In this document: piece by piece, positions 14,931-24,743 of the stretch
Position numbering within the stretch: position 1 is the stretch's first letter
Layout: the number at the start of each line of letters is the position of its first letter
Source: an uncultured Muribaculaceae bacterium
GTDB lineage: Bacteria; Bacteroidota; Bacteroidia; Bacteroidales; Muribaculaceae
Assembly: GCA_910585285.1 (NCBI GenBank)
Contig: CAJUDL010000020.1
Location: 1-60,928, forward strand
Reading direction: 5' to 3'
DNA length: 60,928 bases
Translations under genes and position numbers: made by a program
Notes under the pieces: model-generated
The model's database searches: none
Seen by the model: the letters and a program-made list of their open reading frames with translations, nothing else
What the model was told of the DNA's origin: nothing

Positions 14931-17811
14931 AATGACCGATGTTGACGGAAAGTTCACAATTTCGGTTCCTGCAAAAGTGAAACAGGTGCAGATCAGCTAT
15001 GTGGGCTATACAACCCACAAGGCAGCATTGAGCGACGGCATGGTTGTCAAACTTTCAAGCGCAGACTCGGATCTTGATGAATTAGTTGTGCTCGGTTACG
15101 GCTCCGCCAAGAAACTGGGTTCGGTGGTCGGTTCCGTAGCTGTAGTAGGTGAGAAGCAGCTCGAGAATATTCCCACACCAACATTTATGGATGCTCTCCA
15201 GGGACAAGTGGCAGGTCTTAGCGTTCTTTCAAGCACAGGTGAGCCCGGCGCGCCAAGCAATGCTGTGCGTATACGTGGTGTCAACTCTCTGGAGGCTGGA
15301 AACACCCCTCTGTATATCCTTGATGGAGCACCCATCACCTCGACTATGTTTACGACTCTTAATCCTAATGACATTCAAAACATCACTGTCCTTAAGGATG
15401 CAGCTTCTGTTGCAATTTATGGTTCCCGTGCGGCAAATGGTGTAATTGTAATTACTTCAAAGAAAGGAGCTATGGGAGAAGCCCCCAAGGTTACGGTACG
15501 GGCAAACTACGGCTGGTCGCAGATGGTTGAGGATGGTGTCGAAATGATGAATTCCCAGCAGTATGTCCAGTTCCGCGACAGAATCGGTATTCCGGTATCG
15601 GATGAGGTGCGCACTCTTGTTGATAAATACGGCATCTCCACTAACTGGAGGGATGAAAACTTCAGGTCTGCTGCACCGACATACTCCGTAGATGCGTCTC
15701 TCAGAGGAGGAAGCGATAGGGTTAATTATTACATTTCACTTAACCATTATGACCAGGAGGGTATTGTGAAACATTCTGAAATGCGTCGTGAAACCCTTAA
15801 GGCAGCCCTGAATGTTAAGGTCAATAATTGGTTACGACTTGGATTGCAGACCAATCTCGGTTATACTAAATATAAAACGACATCGGATGTAACCATTGTA
15901 CAGAATGGTCAAAGTTACATAAATCTGGGCAACCCGATGGTTCAATCAAGAATGTCAATGCCATATGACTCCCCTTACTATTATCATTTTGATGAGAATG
16001 GCAACATTATATACGGAGACAGGGCTGCCGTGCTGCATTATACCGTAAATCAGCCGTATACGCAGGATTTCTACGCAAGCATATGGAACCGATATCGTTC
16101 AAGAGTGACAGCCAATGTCAATCTTTATGAACAGATAACCCCCATCGAGGGCCTTACAATACGTGCGCAGCAGGCCGTTGACGGTTATGATGCCCGCGTA
16201 AGTTGGGAAACATATCCGTATGAATCATATACGACACCGATGGGTGACCACGTAGGTTCGACAAGTGTTCCTGTAGGTTCGGTAAATACAGGAGCAAATC
16301 AGCAGAACTTTTCAAGATATTATTCTTTCACATATACAAATACTGCTGAGTATACATTCAATATTAATGACAAGCATAACTTCACCGTGTTGGCAGGCGA
16401 GGAATCAATTATCTCAAAAGAAAATGGATTTTCAGCATATATTTCCGGATATACAGATAAACGACTTATGCTTCTTAGCCAGGGTACGACAATAACGCCC
16501 AGCAATTTGAAACAGTCAATCGTAAACGAGACTTTCAACTCTTTATTCTTCAAGTTGAATTATGATTTTGACAACCGTTATTTCTTTGAGGCTACTTATC
16601 GTCGCGACGGCAGTTCAAAATTTGCACCAGGTCATCGTTGGGCTAACTTCTTCTCTGTGGGAGGTATGTGGAACGCCAAAAACGAGAAATTCCTTGAACC
16701 GGTTGATTGGCTGAATGAATTAAATCTCCGCATCAGTTACGGAACTACCGGTAACTCTTCAATTGACAACTACGCTTATTTTGGTACTGTTGGTACTTAT
16801 ACGAATGGTTATGGCGCGGGTCAGACATCATGGGGACTTGCAAATCCTGCAAATCCTGACCTGACCTGGGAAACTGTGAAATCGTTCGATCTCGGTATCC
16901 ATTTCAAAGTGCTCAATATCCTTTCCGGCGATGTCGATTTCTACAAGAAAACCACAACAAACATGCTGATGGATATTCCATGGAGCTTCACTACCGGCTG
17001 GGATTCCGGAACAGGAAATATCGGTTCAATGTCAAATACAGGTATCGACCTTACCTTGAATGCAGACATTATACGCACAAAAGACTGGTTCTGGGGAGTC
17101 CGCGCCAACTTCAATTACAATAAGAACGAGATTACCGAGCTATTCAATGGCCGCGATTATTATACTCTTGGCTCAACCGGGACTCGTTATGAGGTCGGTC
17201 ACTCAGCAGGGGAGTATTATGCTGTCAGATACCTTGGTGTTGACCCACGCGATGGCAAGCAGATGTGGCTTGACAAGAATGATAACGTAACAAAGGTTTA
17301 TAATGAGGAGGGGGATGCCGTAATGACAGGTAAGAGCCTTTATGCTCCATGGAACGGTGGTTTCGGGACCAACCTCCGGTGGAAAGGTCTTGGATTGCAG
17401 GTCGATTTCGTATGGGCAGCAAAGAAATACATGATGAACAACGATGCGTACTTCATTAACAATGCGGCTCAGGGTATTTCAGTCAACCAGACTGTAGACA
17501 TGCTTGATGTGTGGTCAAAACCCGGAGATGTCACCATGCATCCCGGACCATCCGAGACAATACAGTCTGACGACCGCATGATTGAAGATGCCTCATTTAT
17601 GCGTCTCAAGAATCTGACTCTTACCTATTCCTTGCCAAAGAAATGGATGAATGCTGCAAGACTCGACAATGTTACATTCCATTTTACCGGACGAAACCTT
17701 TGGACTGTAACTGATTATACAGGATACGATCCAGAACCTTCTACGAACATGTATAAATTCGCATATCCCAACACTCGCCAATATGAGCTTGGTGTTGAAG
17801 TAACATTCTAA
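14776..17811 (+). CDS. SusC2: SusC/RagA-family TonB-dependent outer-membrane transporter
   Basis: A 1011-aa transporter with signal peptide (1-21), CarboxypepD_reg-like domain, DELVVLGYGSAKK linker, TonB plug ending in ANGVIVITSKKG and a barrel ending YELGVEVTF. The signal peptide and the next 30 residues match SusC1 and SusC3 almost exactly, but the rest is a distant paralogue, about 90 residues shorter. That sharp change from near-identity to divergence is what a recombined 5' end would leave. It is followed by SusD2 after 21 nt, then a Calx-beta-like lipoprotein and a C10 protease. No perfect consensus promoter is seen upstream. Confidence 0.94.
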   Translation: MRKLFLILMTLMACSWSLTAQTRTYHGTVVDGANNEPLVGATIMPVGGGQGVMTDVDGKFTISVPAKVKQVQISYVGYTTHKAALSDGMVVKLSSADSDLDELVVLGYGSAKKLGSVVGSVAVVGEKQLENIPTPTFMDALQGQVAGLSVLSSTGEPGAPSNAVRIRGVNSLEAGNTPLYILDGAPITSTMFTTLNPNDIQNITVLKDAASVAIYGSRAANGVIVITSKKGAMGEAPKVTVRANYGWSQMVEDGVEMMNSQQYVQFRDRIGIPVSDEVRTLVDKYGISTNWRDENFRSAAPTYSVDASLRGGSDRVNYYISLNHYDQEGIVKHSEMRRETLKAALNVKVNNWLRLGLQTNLGYTKYKTTSDVTIVQNGQSYINLGNPMVQSRMSMPYDSPYYYHFDENGNIIYGDRAAVLHYTVNQPYTQDFYASIWNRYRSRVTANVNLYEQITPIEGLTIRAQQAVDGYDARVSWETYPYESYTTPMGDHVGSTSVPVGSVNTGANQQNFSRYYSFTYTNTAEYTFNINDKHNFTVLAGEESIISKENGFSAYISGYTDKRLMLLSQGTTITPSNLKQSIVNETFNSLFFKLNYDFDNRYFFEATYRRDGSSKFAPGHRWANFFSVGGMWNAKNEKFLEPVDWLNELNLRISYGTTGNSSIDNYAYFGTVGTYTNGYGAGQTSWGLANPANPDLTWETVKSFDLGIHFKVLNILSGDVDFYKKTTTNMLMDIPWSFTTGWDSGTGNIGSMSNTGIDLTLNADIIRTKDWFWGVRANFNYNKNEITELFNGRDYYTLGSTGTRYEVGHSAGEYYAVRYLGVDPRDGKQMWLDKNDNVTKVYNEEGDAVMTGKSLYAPWNGGFGTNLRWKGLGLQVDFVWAAKKYMMNNDAYFINNAAQGISVNQTVDMLDVWSKPGDVTMHPGPSETIQSDDRMIEDASFMRLKNLTLTYSLPKKWMNAARLDNVTFHFTGRNLWTVTDYTGYDPEPSTNMYKFAYPNTRQYELGVEVTF

Positions 17812-17832
17812 ACTAAATAGAATAATTACATT

Positions 17833-19371
17833 ATGAAAAAAATATTTTTAAGCATATTTTTCTTGGGGTCACTTCTTGCCTCATGCGACATGAATGAGCT
17901 ACCTGTAGGCTCACTCAGCGATGAGACCGCTATTGAGACGGAGAAGGATGCCTTGAAGTTTAGGAACGGAATCTATAACGATATTCGTTCTCTGACTGCA
18001 GGGAGTATGATAACGTATCCCGACATACAGGCAGACCTGTTTATAGGTACAATAGTAAATGGTAACCGTATGGGGCAGATAAGCATTGGAAATCTCAATT
18101 CAGGAGACAATGATCTTGCCGGATTTTGGTCTTCTCCATACGCATCCATAGCGTCTGTAAACTACTTCCTTCCCAAACTTGATGCCGTAATGGCAAAACC
18201 GGGGTTGCCGGAATCACAAATACTTGAGCTTCAGAGATTCAGAGGTGAAAGTCATTGGGCAAGGGCATTCTATTACTATTCTCTTGCTGAGAAATACTGC
18301 AATTCATATACTGTAATAGACCCCAACACTCCCAACAGCGGTGTGCCTCTCATTACTACTTATGAACCTTCAGGAGATTATGCGTCTTACAAAGGGAGAG
18401 CAACTCTTGCCGAGGTTTACGCTCTTATAGAGGACGATCTTAACAAAGCATATTCTGATTTGAACGCATATGAAACCTCAGGTATTGATGGTGCGAAAGC
18501 AAATCTTGCGCCTAACGCATCATATCTAAGCACTTACGCGGTGATGGCTCTTCAGGCTCGCATCGCTCTGCTTAAGGGAGACTGGGCAACAGCCATCGAC
18601 AAGGCAGAAAAGGTAATTGAGGGTCCGTTCACACTCAGTGATCCGGATGAGTATCTTAATATGTGGGTAACAGATTCCGGAAAGGAACTAATCTTTGTTC
18701 CGTTTGGTAATCTTGATCAGAACAGTTCTGTACCGGACACTGGTTCCGCATGGCTTACCAATAGTTCTGGAGTCTTCGACTATGTGCCTACTTCTTCAGT
18801 ATTATCATTATACAATGAATTGGACGACATTCGCTATATATCATTTTTCGAACCGAACGTGATTACAAGTGACAATGACGATGTTCAAGTTCCAACCTTT
18901 GTTAAGTTCCCGGGTAATCCTGAATTTAACACCGGTTCTTCCAACGCATTCAGGAATAAGCCAAAGCCTTTCCGTCTGAGCGAGATGTACCTTATCATTG
19001 CAGAGGCTGGCGCGATGGGCACGGAATCGGGCAAAGCCAACAACGCATTGGGTGAATTGCGCCAGGCACGCATTGAAGGATATACCCATCAGACACTTTC
19101 CGGACAGACTTTGGTAAATGCGGTAAGAGATGAGAGGTGTAAGGAACTTATAGGTGAAGGATTCCGTATCAGTGACCTCCGCCGCTGGAAGGTCGGTTTC
19201 CAAAGATCCTCGAATTATGCGGCAGAATATGCAGATGTTCCGACAATCCTTGTTCCTGCAAGCATGCAGACAACCTACACGGCAACTGATTACCGCTATT
19301 TGCTGCCGATTCCGGTTGAAGAGATTAATACCAATCCCCAAATTGCAGGTCAGCAGAATCCAGGTTATTAA
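17833..19371 (+). CDS. SusD2: RagB/SusD-family outer-membrane lipoprotein
   Basis: A 512-aa SusD-like lipoprotein with Cys18 in the lipobox (LLASC). The family segments LRGE-like FRGESHWARAFYYYSLAEKY, FRLSEMYLIIAEAG and a C-terminal YRYLLPIPVEEINTNPQI are all visible; the last is very typical of SusD C-termini. It is the surface lid partner of SusC2. It is shorter than and only distantly related to SusD1 and SusD3. The next gene starts 23 nt downstream and belongs to the same transcript. Confidence 0.93.
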   Translation: MKKIFLSIFFLGSLLASCDMNELPVGSLSDETAIETEKDALKFRNGIYNDIRSLTAGSMITYPDIQADLFIGTIVNGNRMGQISIGNLNSGDNDLAGFWSSPYASIASVNYFLPKLDAVMAKPGLPESQILELQRFRGESHWARAFYYYSLAEKYCNSYTVIDPNTPNSGVPLITTYEPSGDYASYKGRATLAEVYALIEDDLNKAYSDLNAYETSGIDGAKANLAPNASYLSTYAVMALQARIALLKGDWATAIDKAEKVIEGPFTLSDPDEYLNMWVTDSGKELIFVPFGNLDQNSSVPDTGSAWLTNSSGVFDYVPTSSVLSLYNELDDIRYISFFEPNVITSDNDDVQVPTFVKFPGNPEFNTGSSNAFRNKPKPFRLSEMYLIIAEAGAMGTESGKANNALGELRQARIEGYTHQTLSGQTLVNAVRDERCKELIGEGFRISDLRRWKVGFQRSSNYAAEYADVPTILVPASMQTTYTATDYRYLLPIPVEEINTNPQIAGQQNPGY

Positions 19372-19394
19372 TAAACATACAAACGTAAAGAAAT

Positions 19395-20333
19395 ATGAAA
19401 TATACAAAGATATTCGCTCTAACGCTCGGTGTGTTGTCGCTGACAGCATGCTCTGATAAAGAGGAGTTCAATACCGCCACGGATGTTACGGTTGAAATGG
19501 CTTCGAGCGAGCTTTCTGTAAAAGAGAATGGAGGCACAGTCAACATTCCTCTTAAATTGAACGGGAAAGCCAATGGTCCGGTAAAAGTGCAGGTTCAAGT
19601 TGCTGGATGTGGGGAAATTCCAGCAGTTCCCTATCTGGAAAATAATGGAGAGTGGTCCGGTAATTACATAGTAACCTCAGAATCGCTCAATATTCCAGAA
19701 GGTGAAACATCCGTAAATGTGGAAATAAGAATGCTTGATGATATTGAAGAAACGGGTGACAGGACATTCAGTGTAACCATTATTTCATGTGAAGGTGCCA
19801 CTATCGGCAATATCGCAAGCACAATTGTCACAGTTGAAGACAATGAATCCCTTCCGATTTATGATTTGATTCAGGGAGACTGGACTATGAGCTACATTGA
19901 CCGTGATGGAGCCAATAAAACTGCTAATTTCACAATAACTGGTTATGCCGAAGGGACAGAGGAATACAATGATGGCATGCTCGAATTTGGTGGTATTGCA
20001 GCAGATCTTTTCGGCACAGATGAAATCTGGGTACCGATGTATCTTGTAGAAGATGATCCAGATAGTGAAAAACCATATGTAGTTGTTCCGACACCGCAAC
20101 CTTTCGGATATTATGACGCTACAAATTATGTATGGTTGTGTGGCTCGACAGCACCGATTTCCGGATATGGAGACCTTGCAAATCAATGCATGCTAATTGG
20201 TGAATTCGATAAAGCTACTCAGACGATAACATTTGAGACAACAGCCAAGATGTGGTATGTTGTAGCTTCATTCGATTTTAGCAGTGTTCTCGGCAATGTT
20301 GGAACATTCGAGAACATGGTGATGAGTCGCTAA
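19395..20333 (+). CDS. Surface lipoprotein with Calx-beta-like domain (SusE/F-position protein)
   Basis: A 312-aa lipoprotein (Cys19 in LTACSDKEEF). Residues about 30-155 look like a Calx-beta/Ig-like fold: VEMASSELSVKENGGTVN, IPEGETSVNVEI and a closing TIVTVEDNE. The C-terminal half (about 160-312, LIQGDWTMSYIDRDG...) is a separate beta-rich domain I do not recognise. Genes in this position after SusCD often encode extra surface binding proteins (SusE/SusF-like), so ligand capture for the SusC2-SusD2 pair is plausible. Spacing of 23 nt from SusD2 supports an operon. Confidence 0.78.
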   Translation: MKYTKIFALTLGVLSLTACSDKEEFNTATDVTVEMASSELSVKENGGTVNIPLKLNGKANGPVKVQVQVAGCGEIPAVPYLENNGEWSGNYIVTSESLNIPEGETSVNVEIRMLDDIEETGDRTFSVTIISCEGATIGNIASTIVTVEDNESLPIYDLIQGDWTMSYIDRDGANKTANFTITGYAEGTEEYNDGMLEFGGIAADLFGTDEIWVPMYLVEDDPDSEKPYVVVPTPQPFGYYDATNYVWLCGSTAPISGYGDLANQCMLIGEFDKATQTITFETTAKMWYVVASFDFSSVLGNVGTFENMVMSR

Positions 20334-20389
20334 TAAGAATCGGTTAAATTCAGATCAATAACGGGAAGATTAACCGCCTTCCCAGCTCC

Positions 20390-20415
20390 AGAGGGGCGCG
20401 GTGACGCGCCCCTCT
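20390..20415 (+). terminator. GC-rich hairpin between lipoprotein and C10 protease genes
   Basis: AGAGGGGCGCG (20390-20400), loop GTGA, then CGCGCCCCTCT (20405-20415), an 11-bp perfect stem followed by a T/A-rich stretch. It lies 57 nt after the lipoprotein stop and 21 nt before the protease ATG, so it may end or attenuate the cassette 2 transcript. Confidence 0.7.
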
Positions 20416-20436
20416 ATTCTTAATAATAGATACTGT

Positions 20437-22989
20437 ATGAAAAAGATATTCTTTTTACTGTCTTTATTCCTGTTTTCAAATGTAGGAGTCGCATCCCCGC
20501 TTACTCCGGAGCAGGCTTTGCAACGAATCAAATCATCTTCGTTCAAATCCAGAGGCATAAGGAACGCTGTAGATTTGACGCTGAGACACACATTCTTTAC
20601 AGAAGCCGATGTCCCTGCGCTGTATGCCTTCGACAGAAAAGATGACAGCGGCTTTGTGTTGCTGAGCGCCGATGACTCCGCAGCCCCTGTGCTGGGATAT
20701 TCCGACCACGGCAGCTTCAGTGCCGACAAGATGCCTCCCCAGATGCAGTGGTGGCTCTCGGAATACTCACGACAGATTGAATACGCCTCTAAAAAACGAA
20801 TTGGAACATACTCAAGTACACGTAATGACAGATCCCGTGCTACTGTTACCCCGCTGTTGAAAACCAAATGGAATCAGGATGCCCCATACAATGCGGAAGT
20901 GCCGAGTCTCAACGGCAGGAACTACCCCACAGGCTGTGTGGCGACCGCAATGGCGCAGGTGATGAAATATTGGGAATATCCCCAGCGTGGAACCGGTGCC
21001 GGAACGATCACACTTCCTTCCGGGGCAACCGGAGATGCCGCAATGAGCCTGCGTATAGCATTCGACTGGAAAAACATGCTCAACACATACACAGCCGGCA
21101 GTTACAATGACACACAGAAAAATGCGGTGGCTCGTCTTATGAAAGCGTGCGGTTATTCAACAAAAATGAGCTACGGTATGGGCGGCTCCGGGACGTTGTC
21201 ACGATTCGCTGCGGAAGCTTTGGTGAATAATTTTTCATACAATGCAGGGATACAATATTGCGAACGTGACTATTATTCCGCTACCGAATGGGAGGAGATG
21301 GTTTATACGGAAATAGCGGCAGGTCGCCCAATAATGTACGGTGGTCAATCAAGTTCCGTGGGGCATGAGTTCGTCTGCGATGGATATGCTGGCGATGGCT
21401 ATTTTCATTTCAACTGGGGATGGGGAGGAATCTCCGACGGGTATTTTCTTCTCGGTGCCCTTGATCCCGATGCTGTGGGTATTGGAGGAGGAACAGGCAA
21501 TGATGGCTACAACACTCATCAGGATATAGTGATAGGCATCCAGCCAGAATATGATGATTCCTACATGCCGAGGATAACACAGTTCGGGACTGTCACACCC
21601 TCCGTGTCTGGCACTACTGTCACCATGACACTTGCTTACTCCGGCAGACAAGGCTTCTGGGTAAATGCCGATTTTAGGGCAATCTCCGTAGATTTTGGAG
21701 TTCTTATAAAGAATGTGGCACAAAACACTTCGGAGGCTGTCTCCATAACGTCCCAGACAATATCCGCTCCGAAGCTTGAGCCTTCGGATAATGGATATCA
21801 GGTCAGCTATAGCGGTTTCCAGGGAAATGTAAGTTTCGACATGCCGAACAAACTTTCAGACGGCACATATTTGGTAACAGTATGCTCACGTCCGAAAGAC
21901 GGCAGCAGCGCGGCATGGCTTCCGGTATTGTGTGCACAGACCGACAAAAACTATTTCTTCATAAAGAAGGCTGGAAACGTCTGGTCGATTCAGGAGAATG
22001 CAGTCTCTGCAATAAGTATTGGAAACGCTGCAATAACAGGCAAGCTGTATTATGGTTGTGCCACAACAATGAACGTGGCGGTCAGTAATTCATCTTCTTC
22101 TCCCGTAGAAATCAGGTTAAAACCTGTACTTTATAGCGGGGATGTTGTTGCCATGGAAGGTGATATGTTCCTTGTGTCGCTTAATGGAGGAGAAACAAAA
22201 GGAATGGATGTAACAACCCTCTTCCGTATCCTGCCCGGACAGTCTGCTCCAAGAAGAACAATGTCTTATAGACTGGGATTCATTAATGCTGATTCGGGAA
22301 TTGGATACGACTGGAGCACATCTGTAAGGATGATGGTAGGTGGAACCGATTCCTTCAAAATAAACGACCTTTCAATAACGAACGGCACCCTTACGGGAGA
22401 GACGGAGGGAAACTCGCAGGTTCCCAATGTTTATCAGATAACATCCGCCAGTAATGTTGCGCTAAAAGCCGAGCTGCAAAATACCGGAGCATACTTCGGT
22501 TATGGGATTGCGGCTCAGATATTTGACAAGGTCAATCCAGATGTGGTCCTCTCCACTGTGACATTCACCCCCCTGCTTATACTGGCAAACAATGGCGACA
22601 AGGGCACAATCCAAGGAGAGTTTCCAACCGAGGGTCTTGAAGGTGGAGTCCTTTATGGCATTCGACTCTACGCAATGACTCCGAACGGCTTTGCTGAGAT
22701 CAAAGATGCGCCGGCACTATTTTTCCGTATTTCTACATCCGGACTAAAGGACGTCGCAAACGATAACAGAGTGTTCATAGAATTTGATAGGTCAAGCGGT
22801 TACATAACTGCAACGGGTAACGTGTATTCTCTTGATATACTGGATCTCTCAGGCATTAGGATAGCTTCATGCGGATCATCTCATGGTGATACCTTGTCTT
22901 ACCGGATTGATAAGGAAAGAAGGGGCGTGTTGATTGCAGTAGCAAGATCCGGATCTGGCAAAACTGCAGTATTGAAAATTGTGTTATGA
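20437..22989 (+). CDS. Secreted C10 family (streptopain/SpeB-type) cysteine protease
   Basis: An 850-aa protein started at the ATG of MKKIFFLLSL, which opens a clean signal peptide; an earlier GTG at 20401 lies in a hairpin and is unlikely. A Spi-type inhibitory prodomain follows (about 21-135, SPLTPEQALQR and VLLSADD). The catalytic pair is Cys167 in PTGCVATAMAQVMKYW and His310 in SVGHEFVCDGY, with FHFNWGWGG just after. The long C-terminal part has Ig-like repeats and ends in a type-A-sorting-like tail (LDILDLSGIRIA ... KTAVLKIVL). It should be secreted as a zymogen and cut host or dietary proteins. Its paralogue is at 29933; both sit behind a SusCD pair. Confidence 0.9.
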   Translation: MKKIFFLLSLFLFSNVGVASPLTPEQALQRIKSSSFKSRGIRNAVDLTLRHTFFTEADVPALYAFDRKDDSGFVLLSADDSAAPVLGYSDHGSFSADKMPPQMQWWLSEYSRQIEYASKKRIGTYSSTRNDRSRATVTPLLKTKWNQDAPYNAEVPSLNGRNYPTGCVATAMAQVMKYWEYPQRGTGAGTITLPSGATGDAAMSLRIAFDWKNMLNTYTAGSYNDTQKNAVARLMKACGYSTKMSYGMGGSGTLSRFAAEALVNNFSYNAGIQYCERDYYSATEWEEMVYTEIAAGRPIMYGGQSSSVGHEFVCDGYAGDGYFHFNWGWGGISDGYFLLGALDPDAVGIGGGTGNDGYNTHQDIVIGIQPEYDDSYMPRITQFGTVTPSVSGTTVTMTLAYSGRQGFWVNADFRAISVDFGVLIKNVAQNTSEAVSITSQTISAPKLEPSDNGYQVSYSGFQGNVSFDMPNKLSDGTYLVTVCSRPKDGSSAAWLPVLCAQTDKNYFFIKKAGNVWSIQENAVSAISIGNAAITGKLYYGCATTMNVAVSNSSSSPVEIRLKPVLYSGDVVAMEGDMFLVSLNGGETKGMDVTTLFRILPGQSAPRRTMSYRLGFINADSGIGYDWSTSVRMMVGGTDSFKINDLSITNGTLTGETEGNSQVPNVYQITSASNVALKAELQNTGAYFGYGIAAQIFDKVNPDVVLSTVTFTPLLILANNGDKGTIQGEFPTEGLEGGVLYGIRLYAMTPNGFAEIKDAPALFFRISTSGLKDVANDNRVFIEFDRSSGYITATGNVYSLDILDLSGIRIASCGSSHGDTLSYRIDKERRGVLIAVARSGSGKTAVLKIVL

Positions 22990-23022
22990 TACCTGATACA
23001 AAGGAACATCTTTATTATTGTA

Positions 23023-23054
23023 AAAGAGCCGCTTTTTCAGAAAGGCGGCTCTTT
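23023..23054 (+). terminator. Intrinsic terminator after C10 protease 1
   Basis: AAAGAGCCGC (23023-23032) pairs with GCGGCTCTTT (23045-23054), followed by a T-rich run. An 18-nt piece of it, GGCGGCTCTTTCTTTGTC (23044-23061), recurs exactly at 29849-29866 in the terminator of cassette 3. Confidence 0.8.
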
Positions 23055-23090
23055 CTTTGTCAGAAATAATCAATTTAATGTAAATTTCGT

Positions 23091-23098
23091 TATATTTG
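23091..23098 (+). promoter_or_regulatory. -7 box for the AAA-ATPase-like gene
   Basis: TATATTTG fits TAnnTTTG and lies 19 nt before the ATG at 23118. No -33 TTTG is found at the expected distance. Confidence 0.45.
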
Positions 23099-23117
23099 CA
23101 GGTATAAATCATTGCGA

Positions 23118-24680
23118 ATGGCAAATATGATAAAATACCCCGTCGGGATACAGACATTTTCAGAAATAATAGAAGGTGGATATCTTTATGTGGACAAGAC
23201 CATGCTCGTTCATGAACTTGTCAACTCTAACAAATATGTTTTTCTGAGCCGTCCGAGGCGGTTCGGCAAGAGCTTGTTGCTCTCGACCATACAGGCGTAT
23301 TTCGAAGGTCGGCGCGAGCTGTTCGCCGGGCTGGCTGTCGCCGGGCTTGAAAAGGCATGGGACTCATACCCCGTGCTGCGCTTCGACCTCAGTGGCGAGA
23401 GCTATGAGCATCCCGCCAAACTCGAGTGTAAGCTCAACCTGCTTCTCCGGGAATACGAAGATATCTATGGCAAGGAAGAGGACGAGGTCAGCATCGGTTC
23501 CCGGTTCCGTGGCATAATCCGCAGGGCTGTGGAGAAGACGGGACGCAAGGCTGTCGTGCTCATCGATGAATATGACAAACCGCTCCTTGAGACCATGCAT
23601 GAGGAGGAGCTGCATGAAAGCGCGAGACTGCGTCTTCGTGGCTTCTACGGGGTACTGAAAGAGAGCGATGAGTTCATCCGTTTCGCGATGCTGACAGGGG
23701 TCACGAAGTTCGGTCAGGTCACTATATTCTCTGGACTTAATAATCTCAATGATATTTCCATGCTGAAACAATACAACAACATCTGCGGTATCAGCGAATC
23801 GGAATTCAGAGACAATTTTAAGGAATCTGTGTCAATTTTTGCCGGAAATTCGGGAGAGAGCGAAGAGATAGTATGGGAAGAATTCAAAAAAAACTATGAC
23901 GGTTATCACTTCTGTTATCCCGGAGAAGGCATATATAATCCATTCAGTGTCCTGACGGCGTTCGCCAATTCAGAGATTGAGAACTATTGGTTCCGATCAG
24001 GTTCACCAGACTATCTTATCAAAATATTCAAGAAGACTGGATTTGTCTTTTCCGACATCGAAGGACAGCGCAGCAGTGCGGACGATCTCAAAGACATGAC
24101 GAATCCCGAACGAAATCTAATTGCGTTGCTATATCAGTCGGGATACCTAACCATCAAGGGCTATGACGCGACATTCAAGGAATATACGCTCGGGTTCCCG
24201 AATATGGAGGTAAGTTCGGGATTCTGGTCATCGCTGTATCGGAATTACGTTTTCCAAGGCGACAGACAGTCGGCATTTGACATGTCACGATTTGTCAGGG
24301 ATGTTTTCGACGGGAAGGTATGCGAGTTCATGGAGCGACTCCAGGCTCTCGTTGCCAGCGTCTCTCCGGGTACGTTGAAAGACAAAGAGATATATTTCCA
24401 GAACATCCTGCAGGTAATCTTCAGCATGGTTGGCTTCCATACACAGACAGAGATAGCGATGGCTTCAGGACGCGCTGACATGGTTGTAAAAAGCGCAAGA
24501 TTTATCTATGTGTTCGAGTTCAAGATAGACTCTACTGCGGAAATAGCTCTACAGCAGATTCTCGACAAAGGCTACGCCGAGCCTTATAGGGCGGATTCGA
24601 GACCACTCTTCTTAATCGGTGCAAACTTTTCTTCGGAGACAAACACACTCTCCGACTTCGTCATCGAAAAGCGACATTAA
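23118..24680 (+). CDS. AAA-ATPase-like protein with C-terminal PD-(D/E)XK nuclease domain (AAA-ATPase_like/DUF1703)
   Basis: A 520-aa protein. I use ATG 23118, two codons inside a longer frame that begins with TTG. The N-terminal half carries the AAA-ATPase_like signature (KYPVGIQTFSEIIEGGYLYVDKT), a Walker A-like RPRRFGKS (45-52) and a Walker B-like VVLIDEYDKPL near 150. The C-terminus has a nuclease-type motif with Asp in GRADMVV and Glu-x-Lys in YVFEFKID. The family is very common and multicopy in gut Bacteroidales; its function is not established. It ends 85 nt before SusC3 on the same strand, so it may share its transcript, and its 3' side abuts the third shared SusC block. Confidence 0.85.
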   Translation: MANMIKYPVGIQTFSEIIEGGYLYVDKTMLVHELVNSNKYVFLSRPRRFGKSLLLSTIQAYFEGRRELFAGLAVAGLEKAWDSYPVLRFDLSGESYEHPAKLECKLNLLLREYEDIYGKEEDEVSIGSRFRGIIRRAVEKTGRKAVVLIDEYDKPLLETMHEEELHESARLRLRGFYGVLKESDEFIRFAMLTGVTKFGQVTIFSGLNNLNDISMLKQYNNICGISESEFRDNFKESVSIFAGNSGESEEIVWEEFKKNYDGYHFCYPGEGIYNPFSVLTAFANSEIENYWFRSGSPDYLIKIFKKTGFVFSDIEGQRSSADDLKDMTNPERNLIALLYQSGYLTIKGYDATFKEYTLGFPNMEVSSGFWSSLYRNYVFQGDRQSAFDMSRFVRDVFDGKVCEFMERLQALVASVSPGTLKDKEIYFQNILQVIFSMVGFHTQTEIAMASGRADMVVKSARFIYVFEFKIDSTAEIALQQILDKGYAEPYRADSRPLFLIGANFSSETNTLSDFVIEKRH

Positions 24681-24743
24681 ACAACTTCTAATACGTAGTA
24701 ATCCGCAGCTCCTGAGCTGACGGATGAGGTAGGTATGCTAATT

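Noticed and set aside
18841..19449. A 202-codon minus-strand frame across the SusD2 end
   Set aside because: Shadow of SusD2 and the next lipoprotein start, both well supported.
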